DNA of 64,000 nt from Caldimonas brevitalea (GCF_001017435.1 NZ_CP011371.1:868001-932000), one strand, 5' to 3'. Positions 36,301-44,543 are shown, counted from the first letter of the stretch. Numbers and translations are program-made. Notes: generated by a model not told the origin, from the sequence alone.

Positions 36301-37002
36301 TCACGGCGTCAGGCCGCCGCAGCGCAGGGGCAGCGGGGCGGCAGTCGGCTCGGCCGGCTTGGTGTCGGCCGGCAGCGGCTGCGACGACAGCCAGGTCGAC
36401 ACGGCACCGATGTCCTCGGGTGCCAGGGCTTGCGACACCTGCTTCATGCAATCGGGCGCATGGGCGCGGCGTTGCCCCGTCTTCCACGCGCCGAGTTGGC
36501 CGTTCAGATAGTCGCGCGGCAAGCCCAGCAGGCCGGGGATGGCCGGCTTCACCCCGGTCAGCCGTTCACCGTGGCAGGCAGCGCAGGCCGGTACTCCGAG
36601 CGCTTTGTCTCCCTCCAGCACGAGCCGGCGGCCGCGCTCCAACTGCGGCGCGGGAGCCCCGATGGTCTGGGGCGGCGGGTAGGGCAGATCGAGCGAGGCG
36701 AAGTGCTGGGCCATCTCCATCAGGTAGGCGTCGGACAAGTGCTCCACCAAGTAGGTCATCAACCCGTACTGGCGACGCCCCTCGCGGAAGTTGATCAGCT
36801 GGTTGTAGAGGTAGCCGGCCGGCTTGCCGGCAATCCGCGGGAAGTAGCCCTGGTTGGTGGCGCGGCCTTCCTTGCCATGGCAGGTGGTGCAGGCTGCGGT
36901 GCGCTGCGCGATGGTGTCGGGCACGCGCGGCGGTGCGGCATGTGCGGCGGTGCAGGCGAGCAAGGCCAGCAGCGCGCTTGGGAAACCGGGGCGGGGTGAC
37001 AT
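36301..37002 (-). CDS. Diheme cytochrome c
   Basis: A 233-residue exported cytochrome c4-like protein with a signal peptide (SALLALLACTAAHA). Two heme-binding sites are seen: CTTCHG near residue 38 and CAACHG near residue 143, each followed by the usual GYFPRIAGKPAGYLYNQL and PAIPGLLGLPRDYLNGQLGAW segments, which are the paralogous halves of cytochrome c4. C4 cytochromes carry electrons from the bc1 complex or dehydrogenases to terminal oxidases in the periplasm. It precedes the triheme gene by 10 bases, with the ATG at 37002. Which complex it serves is not visible. Confidence 0.88.
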   Translation of the reverse strand: MSPRPGFPSALLALLACTAAHAAPPRVPDTIAQRTAACTTCHGKEGRATNQGYFPRIAGKPAGYLYNQLINFREGRRQYGLMTYLVEHLSDAYLMEMAQHFASLDLPYPPPQTIGAPAPQLERGRRLVLEGDKALGVPACAACHGERLTGVKPAIPGLLGLPRDYLNGQLGAWKTGQRRAHAPDCMKQVSQALAPEDIGAVSTWLSSQPLPADTKPAEPTAAPLPLRCGGLTP

Positions 37003-37104
37003 GTCGTGTCGGACGGCGTGGTACGGCTAGGAGAGCAATGGCCATCTGCGACCCCGAGCAGAGGCCGCAGTGGCGAGGGCGACGATGTTACTGCGAGGGG
37101 CCGC

Positions 37105-38178
37105 TTATCGCGCGCTCGGCCGGACGTCCGCCGCGGCACCGGGATGGTGGGCGGTCATCCAGGCCAGCAGCCGGGGCCACAACAGACGGTGCGCGTTCTG
37201 CCCGATCAGCGCACCGATGTGCTGCAACAGCACGCCGCTGTCGCCGTGGTACTCGAGTCGCAACAGGTCGTCGCTGGCCGCAGACGCCAGAAACGGGTCG
37301 ATCGAGCGGGCCGGGATCGTCTCGCTGCGCGGGTCGACCACCACGGCGAGCGGCACCTGCAGGTCGGCCGGCCCGACACGGCGTCCCTGCACCTGCAGCT
37401 CACCTCGCATGAAGCGGTCTTGCCGGTACAGCAGATCGACCACCTCGTTGAACAAGCGGGCCGGCAGCGCGAACTCGTCGAGACTCCAGCGTGTCGCGAG
37501 CAGATAGGTCTGCATCGCATCGCGTCCTTGCGCCGCGGCGGCCCAGCCGTCCAGGTGACGGTCCCAGATGAACTCCCGCGGCGAGGCCATCGCAGCGGCC
37601 AGGTTCAGCACGCTGCCGGCCACCGGCGTCTGCTGCGTCGCGAGGGGCGCGCCAGCGGGGGTGCTGCCGACCAGCGGAGCAAAGGCGCCGGCGTCGGCGC
37701 CGAAGTGCAGCGGCGCCTCGATCAGCGTGAGCGACGACAACTGCGCACCATGCCGCGCCGCAAGGATGGCGCACAGTGTGCCGCCGAGGGAGTGCCCGGC
37801 CAGTTGCGGCGCCACCCCGGTTGCCTCCCGGATCAACGCAGTGCCCCCGGCAAGCAGTTCGATGCACCGCTCGATGCCGTGGTCGTCGTCGGTGTCGGTC
37901 CAGCGGGCGAGGTACACCGTGAAGCCCTGCTCGAGGGCGCGGCGGACCACACTGCACGAGGGCTGCAAGTCCCAGATGTAGTGCCGCTTGATGGGGGCCG
38001 GCACGATCAACAGCACCGGACCGCCGGGTGCGGCGCCGAGGTAGCGCAACAGCTCCAGGCCCGGCGCGCGATGCACACATTCGCTCGGACTTTCCACCGG
38101 CGCGAGGCCTGCGGCCTCCATGCGGCGACCGGCCATGCGGCGCCAGCTGTCCAGCGCATGCCAGGGTGCGACGTTCAT
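37105..38178 (-). CDS. PhaC-like alpha/beta hydrolase with Ser nucleophile
   Basis: A 357-residue protein whose N-terminal half closely follows polyhydroxyalkanoate synthase (PhaC): VLLIVPAPIKRHYIWDLQPS and VYLARWTDTDDDHG are typical of that family. The nucleophile elbow, however, is GHSLGG with Ser130, whereas PHA synthases use Cys in GxCxG. Later VPLAVVVDPRSETIPARS and the His region HGDSGVLLQHIGALIGQN fit the Asp and His of a catalytic triad. It is also shorter than a typical class I PhaC (about 570-600). I call it a PhaC-related hydrolase, perhaps an esterase or a depolymerase-like enzyme. It sits 13 bases after an SDR gene on the same strand. Start ATG at 38178. Confidence 0.75.
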   Translation of the reverse strand: MNVAPWHALDSWRRMAGRRMEAAGLAPVESPSECVHRAPGLELLRYLGAAPGGPVLLIVPAPIKRHYIWDLQPSCSVVRRALEQGFTVYLARWTDTDDDHGIERCIELLAGGTALIREATGVAPQLAGHSLGGTLCAILAARHGAQLSSLTLIEAPLHFGADAGAFAPLVGSTPAGAPLATQQTPVAGSVLNLAAAMASPREFIWDRHLDGWAAAAQGRDAMQTYLLATRWSLDEFALPARLFNEVVDLLYRQDRFMRGELQVQGRRVGPADLQVPLAVVVDPRSETIPARSIDPFLASAASDDLLRLEYHGDSGVLLQHIGALIGQNAHRLLWPRLLAWMTAHHPGAAADVRPSAR

Positions 38179-38191
38179 CTGCAGCGGCCGT

Positions 38192-39163
38192 TCAGCGGCG
38201 TCGGCCCAGGTAGAGCGCGAGGGCGGTGCCCGCCACCAGCAGCATGCCGGCGGGCACCGCGCGTCGCAAGGTGGTCGACCGGTAGCCGCCGTAGATGCCG
38301 CCGCCCTGGGCGGGCGGACGGAACAGGTTGCCGTGCGTGCGCGGCGCCGGCTGGGCGCGCCGGAAATAGGCCTCGCTGATGCGGCCCATCAACCACGCGG
38401 TGGCGCTGGGGGCGATGAAGTGGCCAAGGCGGATGGCCGTGGCGGCCGCGCCCACCGTGACCGATTTGCGCGGACGCCGGGCCAGCATGACCATGGCGCG
38501 GGCCACGCGCACCGGGTCGTACAGCGGCGGCATGGGTTTGAGTTGTTTGCCGACGTAGTTCGCGCCATGCGCCAGGCCGGGTGTGTCGATGAAGGCCGGG
38601 AACACGTCGCAGATGTGGATGTCGCGCCAGTGGCTCAGTTCACCGCGCAAGGCTTCCGACAGGCCGCGCAGGCCGAACTTGCTGGCGGTGTAGGCGGCGG
38701 CATAGGGGGCCGGCGCCCAGGAGCCGACCGACAGTGTGTTGATCAGCACGCCCGAGCGCTGCGAGGTGAAATAGGGCAGCACCGCATGGGCGCCGTTCAA
38801 GTGGCCGATCAGGTTGGTGCGGATGACCTGCTCGTGTGCTTCGGCTGGCGTGTCGCTGAAGGGGCCGACCGCACCGACGCCGGCGTTGTTGACCCACACG
38901 TCGATGGCCCCGAAACGGGCAAATGCGCTTTCCGCCAGCTCATGCATCGCGTGGGAGTCGGTGACGTCGGTGGGCACCACCAGCGTCTCGGCGCCGAGGG
39001 CCGCACATTCGCCGGCCACTTCTTTGAGCGCCGCTTCACGGCGCGAGGCCAGTACGAGGTTGGCGCCCTCGTGGGCGAATGCCAGGGCCGCCGCCCGCCC
39101 GATGCCGCTGGAGGCGCCGGTCAGCACAACAGTGGCACCGCGCAGGTCACGCTGTTTCACCAT
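38192..39163 (-). CDS. Short-chain dehydrogenase with C-terminal membrane anchor
   Basis: A 323-residue SDR oxidoreductase. The cofactor motif TGASSGIGRAAALAF and the NNAG motif (VWVNNAGVGAVGPF) are present. The catalytic set is LINTLSVGSW and YTASKFGL (Tyr and Lys). NADPH is favoured, since ASRRE follows the second strand. The C-terminal 40 residues include RRAVPAGMLLVAGTALALYLGRRR, a single membrane anchor. It lies just ahead of the PhaC-like gene with a 13-base gap, so co-transcription is likely. Substrate is unknown; steroid, polyketide-like or acyl carbonyls are all possible for this class. Confidence 0.88.
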   Translation of the reverse strand: MVKQRDLRGATVVLTGASSGIGRAAALAFAHEGANLVLASRREAALKEVAGECAALGAETLVVPTDVTDSHAMHELAESAFARFGAIDVWVNNAGVGAVGPFSDTPAEAHEQVIRTNLIGHLNGAHAVLPYFTSQRSGVLINTLSVGSWAPAPYAAAYTASKFGLRGLSEALRGELSHWRDIHICDVFPAFIDTPGLAHGANYVGKQLKPMPPLYDPVRVARAMVMLARRPRKSVTVGAAATAIRLGHFIAPSATAWLMGRISEAYFRRAQPAPRTHGNLFRPPAQGGGIYGGYRSTTLRRAVPAGMLLVAGTALALYLGRRR

Positions 39164-39226
39164 AGTCGATCTCCTGGGATGAGAAACCCGAAAGCCAAGG
39201 CAACGGACGTGCCCGGCATGTTCGCA

Positions 39227-40099
39227 TCAATGCCCGCAGAGTACTTCGACCAGCGGACGGATGCGTGGCGGAACGTTTCTTTCCGTGTCGGCAGCCGACG
39301 TGGTGTAGCCGTTGACCAGGTGTTGCGTGCCGGCCGGCACCATGTGCACCCGCACGTCGGCGAGCTGGATCACGGTCGCGTCGTCGCGTTCCAGGAAGTC
39401 GAAGGTCATCTCGCGGCCGTCCATCAAGGTGACGGCACCGTCGCCGACGATCTCGATGCCGCGCAGGCGGTGCACGATCAGCGCCGTGTTCTCGTCGATG
39501 CCCACGCCGATCAACTTGGGATTGTGGGCGATCGCCGAGAGCAAGCGGCTCAGCCGCTGCCGCTCAGCGAAATGCTGGTCGACCACCACGTCGGAGATGA
39601 AACCAAGGCCCACGCCCAGCGCCACGTGTTCACGTTCCGCGTGGACCTGGTTTTCACCGCCGCTGAGCATGTGCTCGGGCAGCGCCGAGGCGCCTGCACT
39701 GGTGCCTCCGATGCAGCCGCCCTTCTCGTTGTAGAGCGAGCGCATGGCCGAACAGACCCCGGTGCCCCCCACCAGGGCCAGCAAGCGCTTCTGATCGCCG
39801 CCGGTCATGAAGACGCCGCGCGCGTGGCACACCTTCTCGACCGACGCCGGGTCGTTGGCCTGGTCGCGCGACGTGATGTGCAGCGGTTCGCAGTGCTTCA
39901 CGCCGAGGTCGGCGAAGGCCTTGCGGTAGACCTCCCACATCGCCTCGGGCTCGGTGCTGGCGGCGGTGATGACGACCAGGGGCTGGTCGCCCGGGTCGGC
40001 GAGTTCGACGAAGCGGGTCAGGATCGGCATGTCCTCCTCGCGGTCCTCGGCGCCGCCGACGATCACGAGGTGACCCTCACGGTGTTGTTCCTTGCTCAT
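39227..40099 (-). CDS. Cyanophycinase (peptidase S51)
   Basis: A 290-residue serine exopeptidase that degrades cyanophycin, the Asp-Arg storage polymer, to beta-Asp-Arg dipeptides. N-terminal GHLVIVGGAEDREED and the catalytic GGTSAGASAL with Ser134 are the S51 hallmarks. Further VFMTGGDQKRLLALVGGTGV, VVVDQHFAERQRLSRLL and GVGIDENTALIVH are typical of cyanophycinase CphB. The ATG at 40099 has AGGAG 8 bases upstream. No cyanophycin synthetase lies in the window. It has about 60 bases to the SDR gene downstream on the same strand. The peptide product could supply nitrogen and arginine. Confidence 0.9.
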   Translation of the reverse strand: MSKEQHREGHLVIVGGAEDREEDMPILTRFVELADPGDQPLVVITAASTEPEAMWEVYRKAFADLGVKHCEPLHITSRDQANDPASVEKVCHARGVFMTGGDQKRLLALVGGTGVCSAMRSLYNEKGGCIGGTSAGASALPEHMLSGGENQVHAEREHVALGVGLGFISDVVVDQHFAERQRLSRLLSAIAHNPKLIGVGIDENTALIVHRLRGIEIVGDGAVTLMDGREMTFDFLERDDATVIQLADVRVHMVPAGTQHLVNGYTTSAADTERNVPPRIRPLVEVLCGH

Positions 40100-40226
40100 C
40101 CATGGCTCCTGTGGACTGGCCTGTGGGCGCCGGTGTGGGGCGCGCCGTCGACCTCGACGAAGCAATCGGCGCACCGCCCGGCCACCGGCATAGGGGTTGC
40201 TGCCTCAGCCCGAAGGAGTTGCTGTG

Positions 40227-41144
40227 ATGTCATCGAAACCCGTTCTCGACTGCATGGTCATCGGCGCCGGGCCGGCCGGCCTCGCGGCCGGCATTTATTT
40301 ACGACGCTTTCACCGCGAGGTGCGTGTCTTCGACGGTGGCGCCAGTCGTGCAAGGCGCATCCCGCTCACCCGCAACTACCCGGGTTTTCCCGAGGGCATC
40401 AGCGGCGCCGATTTGTTGTCGCGCTTGCAACAGCAACTCGCCCGCCAGGGCGGCGGCGTGACGATGCAGCAGGTGGCCGCGCTGCGCCGGGGCGACGACG
40501 GCACCTTCGTCGCGCAGACGTCGGGCCCGGACGTGGCGGCGCGTACGGTGCTGTTGGCCACCGGCGTGGTGGACGTCGAGCCGGCGATTCCCGGCGTCGA
40601 GCCATTGCGCTTGCGCGGGCTGCTGCGTTACTGCCCCATCTGCGACGGCTACGACCACAGCGGGCAGCGTGTGGCCGTCGTCGGGCGGGGCCGGCATGGC
40701 GTGCGCGAGGCCTTGTTCATCCGGCATTTCAGCCAGCATGTGGCGCTGATCAACGCCGACGCGGACGATCTGCCCGACGAGACCGAACGACAGGCGCTGC
40801 AAGCGCACCAGGTCGAGGTGCTGACCGGCCCGGCCCAGTCGGTCGAGCAACAGGAGGACGGCAGCATCCTGCTCACGCCCGCCGCGGGAGAACCGCGGCG
40901 CTTCGACGTGTTGTACGCGGCGCTCGGCACGCGGGTGCGCTCGGAATTGGCGGCGACGCTGGGCGCTGCGCAGGATGAAGGCGGCTGCCTGGTGGTGGAC
41001 GCACACCTGCGCACCAGCGTGGACGGGCTGTACGCGGCGGGCGACGTGGTCAGCAGCCTGAGTCAGCTGACGGTGGCAACCGGGCAGGCGGCGATTGCGG
41101 CGACCGCGATCCACAACGCACTGGCGCCGCTGCGCCCCGCCTAG
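40227..41144 (+). CDS. Thioredoxin-reductase-like flavoprotein
   Basis: A 305-residue FAD/NAD(P)-dependent disulfide reductase-like protein. FAD binding: CMVIGAGPAGLAAGIYLRRF at the N-terminus and the C-terminal VDGLYAAGDVVSSLSQL. The redox pair is CPICDGYD (Cys136 and Cys139), matching the CxxC of TrxB. The NAD(P) site GQRVAVVGRGRHGVREALF departs from the usual GGGDSA core. AAGGAG lies 8 bases before ATG 40227; a GTG at 40224 is possible. Such proteins may reduce small thioredoxin- or glutaredoxin-like partners. It is divergent from cyanophycinase. Confidence 0.83.
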   Translation: MSSKPVLDCMVIGAGPAGLAAGIYLRRFHREVRVFDGGASRARRIPLTRNYPGFPEGISGADLLSRLQQQLARQGGGVTMQQVAALRRGDDGTFVAQTSGPDVAARTVLLATGVVDVEPAIPGVEPLRLRGLLRYCPICDGYDHSGQRVAVVGRGRHGVREALFIRHFSQHVALINADADDLPDETERQALQAHQVEVLTGPAQSVEQQEDGSILLTPAAGEPRRFDVLYAALGTRVRSELAATLGAAQDEGGCLVVDAHLRTSVDGLYAAGDVVSSLSQLTVATGQAAIAATAIHNALAPLRPA

Positions 41145-41169
41145 GGGGCAAAAAAAACGTCCCCTAGGC
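41139..41169. other. Hairpin containing a stop codon and an A8 loop
   Basis: Nine-base arms GCCTAGGGG / CCCCTAGGC enclose GCAAAAAAAACGT. The TAG inside the left arm is the stop of the flavoprotein gene. It lies three bases before the stop of the convergent small gene. There is no T run directly after the stem on either strand, so it is not a standard terminator. Confidence 0.55.
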
Positions 41170-41171
41170 CC

Positions 41172-41402
41172 TTAGTGGACCGGATTGCGGCGCACCCGCC
41201 GGGCCAGATCGAGGCGCCGTCGGCTCGCCTCTTCCGCCGCGTGCTCGGCGGCTTTCTCCGGGCTCGGCCATTCGTCGTCGTCGTCCCAGAGCTCGGCGGC
41301 CAGTTCGACCGCCTGGTCGATGTCGATCTCGGGCCGCCGAGTGATCAGGCACTCGGCGCAGCGTTCGATCCAGGAGAGCTTCGATGAGGGGGAGGGCTGC
41401 AT
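41172..41402 (-). CDS. Small conserved protein, paralogue of the gene at 42258
   Basis: A 76-residue soluble acidic protein: SWIERCAECLITRRPEIDIDQAVELAAELWDDDDEWPSPEKAAEHAAEE. It shares with the product at 42258-42482 the pattern WI.RCAE, D.DQA..LAA.LW, and W.SPE.AAE. AAGGAAG lies before the ATG, which supports translation. It is not recognised. The pair suggests a small duplicated family, probably regulatory or structural. It is the last of four small genes read on this strand. Confidence 0.75.
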   Translation of the reverse strand: MQPSPSSKLSWIERCAECLITRRPEIDIDQAVELAAELWDDDDEWPSPEKAAEHAAEEASRRRLDLARRVRRNPVH

Positions 41403-41510
41403 GCTGAGGGCTTCCTTGGGCGGCGACACGGCGCAGCAGCCTGCGCATGCACCGTGCAGACAGACGGACATTCAGGCGGACGGCCGGCCCGAGCAGGGCC
41501 GGCCGCCGTC

Positions 41511-41699
41511 TCACTTCTCGACGTCCTCCGGAGCGTCGGGGCTGACCTTGGGGCGAGACGTCGCCGGAGGCCCACCGCTGGGCGCCGTGCGAACGCCTTG
41601 ATCCAGCAAGCCTTCCTCCAGGCCTTCACGTTCCTGAATGCGGTCCAGGGCTTCCTTGATGGGTTTGCCGGGGCCGGAGGGGAGGGTCGAATTGGGCAT
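41511..41699 (-). CDS. Small 62-residue protein
   Basis: A 62-residue, Pro- and charge-rich protein (GKPIKEALDRIQEREGLEEGLLDQGV then PPATSRPKVSPDAPEDVEK). AAGGAG lies 10 bases before the ATG, strong for such a short frame. No domain is recognised. It resembles small disordered stress-associated proteins in composition. It lies between the two paralogue genes on the same strand. Confidence 0.65.
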   Translation of the reverse strand: MPNSTLPSGPGKPIKEALDRIQEREGLEEGLLDQGVRTAPSGGPPATSRPKVSPDAPEDVEK

Positions 41700-41802
41700 G
41701 TCGAGGGCTCCTTAGTGCTGCAGACAGGGGGGCAGCGCCGATGCGCCACCCGTCTTGAAACAGGCAACCGCCGTACCTCTGCGCGCGGCGGCCCGGCGCT
41801 GT

Positions 41803-42174
41803 TCAGTCGTTCAGCGCGTCGCGCTTGCCGACGTTGTCGGCGCCGCCCGCGGTGCGGCCGTCGCCGAGGCTGTTGCCGCTGCCGGCCACGTCGCTGCGCG
41901 CCGTGCGGTCCGAGTCGGTACCGGCCGCGCCGGCCGCCGGGCGGGAGGACATGTCGTCATCACTGGCCTGGCCTTCGGCCGGCATGCGCGGCGAACGCTC
42001 GCCGGCCGCCGGGCCGCTGTCGGCACGCGCCTGGTTGTAGTCGCGGTCGTCGTCGGCAGCCCCCTCGGCGGGCGCGCGGGTGCTGCGCTGTGTCGCAGTG
42101 GCGGCGCTGTCCGAGGCGGGCGCGGGCTGAGATCGGCTCGGGTCGCGGGGTGAGGCAGAAGACGGTTTTTGCAT
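41803..42174 (-). CDS. Disordered acidic/Ala-rich protein
   Basis: A 123-residue protein rich in Ala, Asp, Ser, Gly and Arg, with no hydrophobic core (SQPAPASDSAATATQRS, then DNVGKRDALND). It looks intrinsically disordered. GGAG precedes the ATG by 7 bases. Neither strand nor sequence suggests an enzyme. It belongs to the four-gene run of small proteins, which may be stress-inducible. Confidence 0.6.
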   Translation of the reverse strand: MQKPSSASPRDPSRSQPAPASDSAATATQRSTRAPAEGAADDDRDYNQARADSGPAAGERSPRMPAEGQASDDDMSSRPAAGAAGTDSDRTARSDVAGSGNSLGDGRTAGGADNVGKRDALND

Positions 42175-42257
42175 GACGAACTCCAGACAGTGGGCGCGAT
42201 GGCCGCGCCGGCTCTCCTGGTGTTGCAAGCGTCATTCCCTGGTCGTCGCGTTGGTCC

Positions 42258-42482
42258 TCAGTGACGCGTGGCCTGCTGGTAGAGGGGCTGCATGGTCCCG
42301 CTGGCTTCGTCCTCCCACACCGCCATCTCGATCTCGGCGGCCTCTTCGGGGCTGCCCCACATCTCGGCGTCGGTCCACAAGGCCGCCGCCAAGTGGATGG
42401 CCTGGTCGGTTTCCAGCGCGGGGTGCTGGTCGAGGAAACGTTCGGCGCAGCGGCGGATCCAGTCGATTTTCGAAGCTTGCAT
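42258..42482 (-). CDS. Small conserved protein, paralogue of the gene at 41172
   Basis: A 74-residue protein: KIDWIRRCAERFLDQHPALETDQAIHLAAALWTDAEMWGSPEEAAEIEMAVWEDEA. It matches the 41172 gene in order and spacing of WIxRCAE, TDQAxHLAAxLW and WxSPEEAAE, so the two are likely duplicates. AGGAG stands 6 bases before the ATG. Function is unknown. It heads the four-gene run. Confidence 0.75.
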   Translation of the reverse strand: MQASKIDWIRRCAERFLDQHPALETDQAIHLAAALWTDAEMWGSPEEAAEIEMAVWEDEASGTMQPLYQQATRH

Positions 42483-43149
42483 GGTGCACTCCTGACGGCA
42501 GAGACTGAGAACGCTGCAAGGCACGTGCCGGCACGCCCCCGTACCCCGGGGACGTGCACCTGATGTTTTTTTGAGACGAGTTCGGCTCGCAGAAATTACA
42601 GGAGAGAGCCGTCGATGCCCGCCGCGACGGAAGTTCTGAGAGGCCGCGGCGCCGGCAGGTGTCGGCAAGCGTGACATATGTCCGCCTTTTTGCGTACCCC
42701 GGCATTTCATCCCGGGGCTTGAGGGCACATCCGGGGAAGTCCTCCCGCCGAACTGAGGGGGACCGCTCGTCGGACTGGCCTCCTAACCGTGACCATTCGT
42801 AAAGCACAATACGCGCGGGTGCCGTGGAACAGATGCCCGTGCGGTGACAGATGTACCGGTGCGGGAGGCTGGCGACGGAGTGCGGTGGTTGCGGCCTCAG
42901 GGCCGCCGACCGAGACGTTGCTGCCCTGCGGCAGCCCGGCAAGCAGGAGGCCCGGCGTTGAGGTCGGGCCGCGTGATGGCAGAGGGGCCGTGAGGGCGTC
43001 TTCCTTCATCACGGTGTTTGGGCTTAGTCGTGTCCTCGTGGCCGTGCACCTCGTGCGGCGGCCACAGACAAAAAGCGACCTCCCCGGCGTGGCGCCGAGG
43101 GCGGGGGCGCGTACCGATGAGACAGGGCGTCACGAAGGAGAGGTTACTT
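42483..43149. other. 667-base divergent intergenic region
   Basis: It separates the small-protein run from the binding-protein gene. A hairpin CCCCGG / CCGGGG with a 9-base loop lies at 42697-42717. Open frames reading into it from either side lack recognisable content and ribosome binding sites. Promoters for both directions are expected, but none was identified. Confidence 0.5.
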
Positions 43150-44310
43150 ATGGATCGACGTCAATTCGTCAGGCGGCTCACCGGTGCCGCGGCGACGCTG
43201 GGCACCGCATCGTGGGCCACCAACAGTTGGGCGGCAGATGAGGCCGGCCTGTCTGCCAACCACATCACCATCGGCAGCTCGCTGGCGCTGAGCGGCATTC
43301 TGGCCGGCGCCGGTGTCGACCACACGGCGGGCATCAAGGGCGCTTTCGCGGCGGTGAACCGCAGCGGCGGCATCCACGGCCGTGAGCTGAAGCTGCAGAC
43401 CTTGGACGACGGCTATGTGCCGGCGCGCACGGCCGCCAACGTCAAGCAGATGCTCGACGGCGGCCAGGTGTTCTCGATGATGTCCATCATGGGCACCGCC
43501 AACAACGCCGCAGTGCTGTCGTTGATCGAGCAGCAGGGCGTGCCCTACGTCGGGCCGATCACCGGGGCCAGCTCGCTGCGCAACCCGAGCCAGCGCTATG
43601 TGTTCCACGTGCGGCCGAGCTACCAGGACGAGGTGCTGCGTGTGGTGCCCCAGCTGGTCAGCATGGGCTTGCAAGGCATCGCCGTCGTCTACCTCGACAA
43701 CCCGTTCGGCAAGGAAGTGCTGGAAGCGACCCAGCGCACCCTGGTCAACAACAAGCTGCAGGCCGTCGGGGCCTTCGCGCTGGCGGTGGACGGCAGCAAC
43801 GCCGAGCAGATCGCGCAGCAGGTGATCGCGGCCAAGGCGGGCGCCGTGGTGATGGGCACCACCGGCACGTCGACCACCCGACTGGTGTTGGCGCTGCGCG
43901 CCAAGGCCGGTGCGTTGCCCCTGCTGGGGGTGTCGGTGGCGGTGGTGTCGTCCGAGCTGCCCAAGCTGGCCGCAGCGGCCCAGGGGTTGGCACAGGTGGT
44001 GGTGTTTCCCGACCCGATCAGCGGCAAGTCGGCGGCCGCACGCAGCTACCACGCAGCGATGCGGGCCGCCAAGATCGACAACGTCGGTGCGAGCGGCTTC
44101 GAAGGCTGGATCAACGCCCAGCTGGTGATCGAAGGTCTGAAGCGCGCCGGCCGTGATCTGACGCGCGAGAAGCTGCGCGCATCGCTCGCCGGCATCCGGC
44201 AACTCGACCTCGGTGACTTCGTGTTGGGCTTCGCCGGCAGCGCGCCGTTCGTGGCGTCCAACAGCATCAAGATCGGCGTGTTCGACGAAGGCGGCCGCAT
44301 CCGGGCCTGA
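43150..44310 (+). CDS. Branched-chain-amino-acid-type ABC transporter substrate-binding protein
   Basis: A 386-residue periplasmic binding protein of the Leu/Ile/Val type (Peripla_BP_6). The N-terminal RRQFVRRLTGAAATLGTASWA looks like a twin-arginine signal (MDRRQFVRRL). The mature domain starts with ITIGSSLALSGILAGAGVDHTAGIKGAFAAVN and continues GRELKLQTLDDGYVP; the hinge and second lobe follow (GIAVVYLDNPFGKEV, GASGFEGWINAQLVIEGL). The ligand may be an amino acid, amide or aromatic acid. GAAGGAGAGG lies just before the ATG. No permease or ATPase genes are adjacent, so this is an orphan binding protein. A strong terminator follows. Confidence 0.88.
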   Translation: MDRRQFVRRLTGAAATLGTASWATNSWAADEAGLSANHITIGSSLALSGILAGAGVDHTAGIKGAFAAVNRSGGIHGRELKLQTLDDGYVPARTAANVKQMLDGGQVFSMMSIMGTANNAAVLSLIEQQGVPYVGPITGASSLRNPSQRYVFHVRPSYQDEVLRVVPQLVSMGLQGIAVVYLDNPFGKEVLEATQRTLVNNKLQAVGAFALAVDGSNAEQIAQQVIAAKAGAVVMGTTGTSTTRLVLALRAKAGALPLLGVSVAVVSSELPKLAAAAQGLAQVVVFPDPISGKSAAARSYHAAMRAAKIDNVGASGFEGWINAQLVIEGLKRAGRDLTREKLRASLAGIRQLDLGDFVLGFAGSAPFVASNSIKIGVFDEGGRIRA

Positions 44311-44411
44311 CGCGTCGGCGAGACGCCAGGGCGGCCGGTCTTGCCCGGCTGTCCCGGGTGGCCCTCGGGCTTGGCACGGTGGCAGAGGGGGCCCGGTGAC
44401 GGTGCTCCCCT

Positions 44412-44450
44412 CAAAACAAAAGGCAGCGCGACGCGCTGCCTTTTGTTTTG
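44412..44450. terminator. Bidirectional rho-independent terminator
   Basis: Perfect 17-base arms, CAAAACAAAAGGCAGCG and its complement, enclose CGACG. The A-rich and T-rich outer arms would give U runs in both directions. It lies 101 bases after the binding-protein stop and 94 bases from the stop of the convergent glycosidase gene. Confidence 0.92.
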
Positions 44451-44543
44451 ATCGAAAGCCCGGAGGAGACGGATCGAGCCTGGATCGAACCGGGCTCATG
44501 CAGGGGCACCTCCAGCGAGGGCTCCCTGCCGCGGGTCAGGTCC

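Noticed and set aside
37105..38178. Calling the PhaC-like gene phaC
   Set aside because: The nucleophile is Ser in GHSLGG and the chain is much shorter than a class I PHA synthase.
42707..43149. Plus- and minus-strand frames before the binding-protein gene
   Set aside because: No family likeness; the binding protein has a clear signal peptide and ribosome binding site at 43150.
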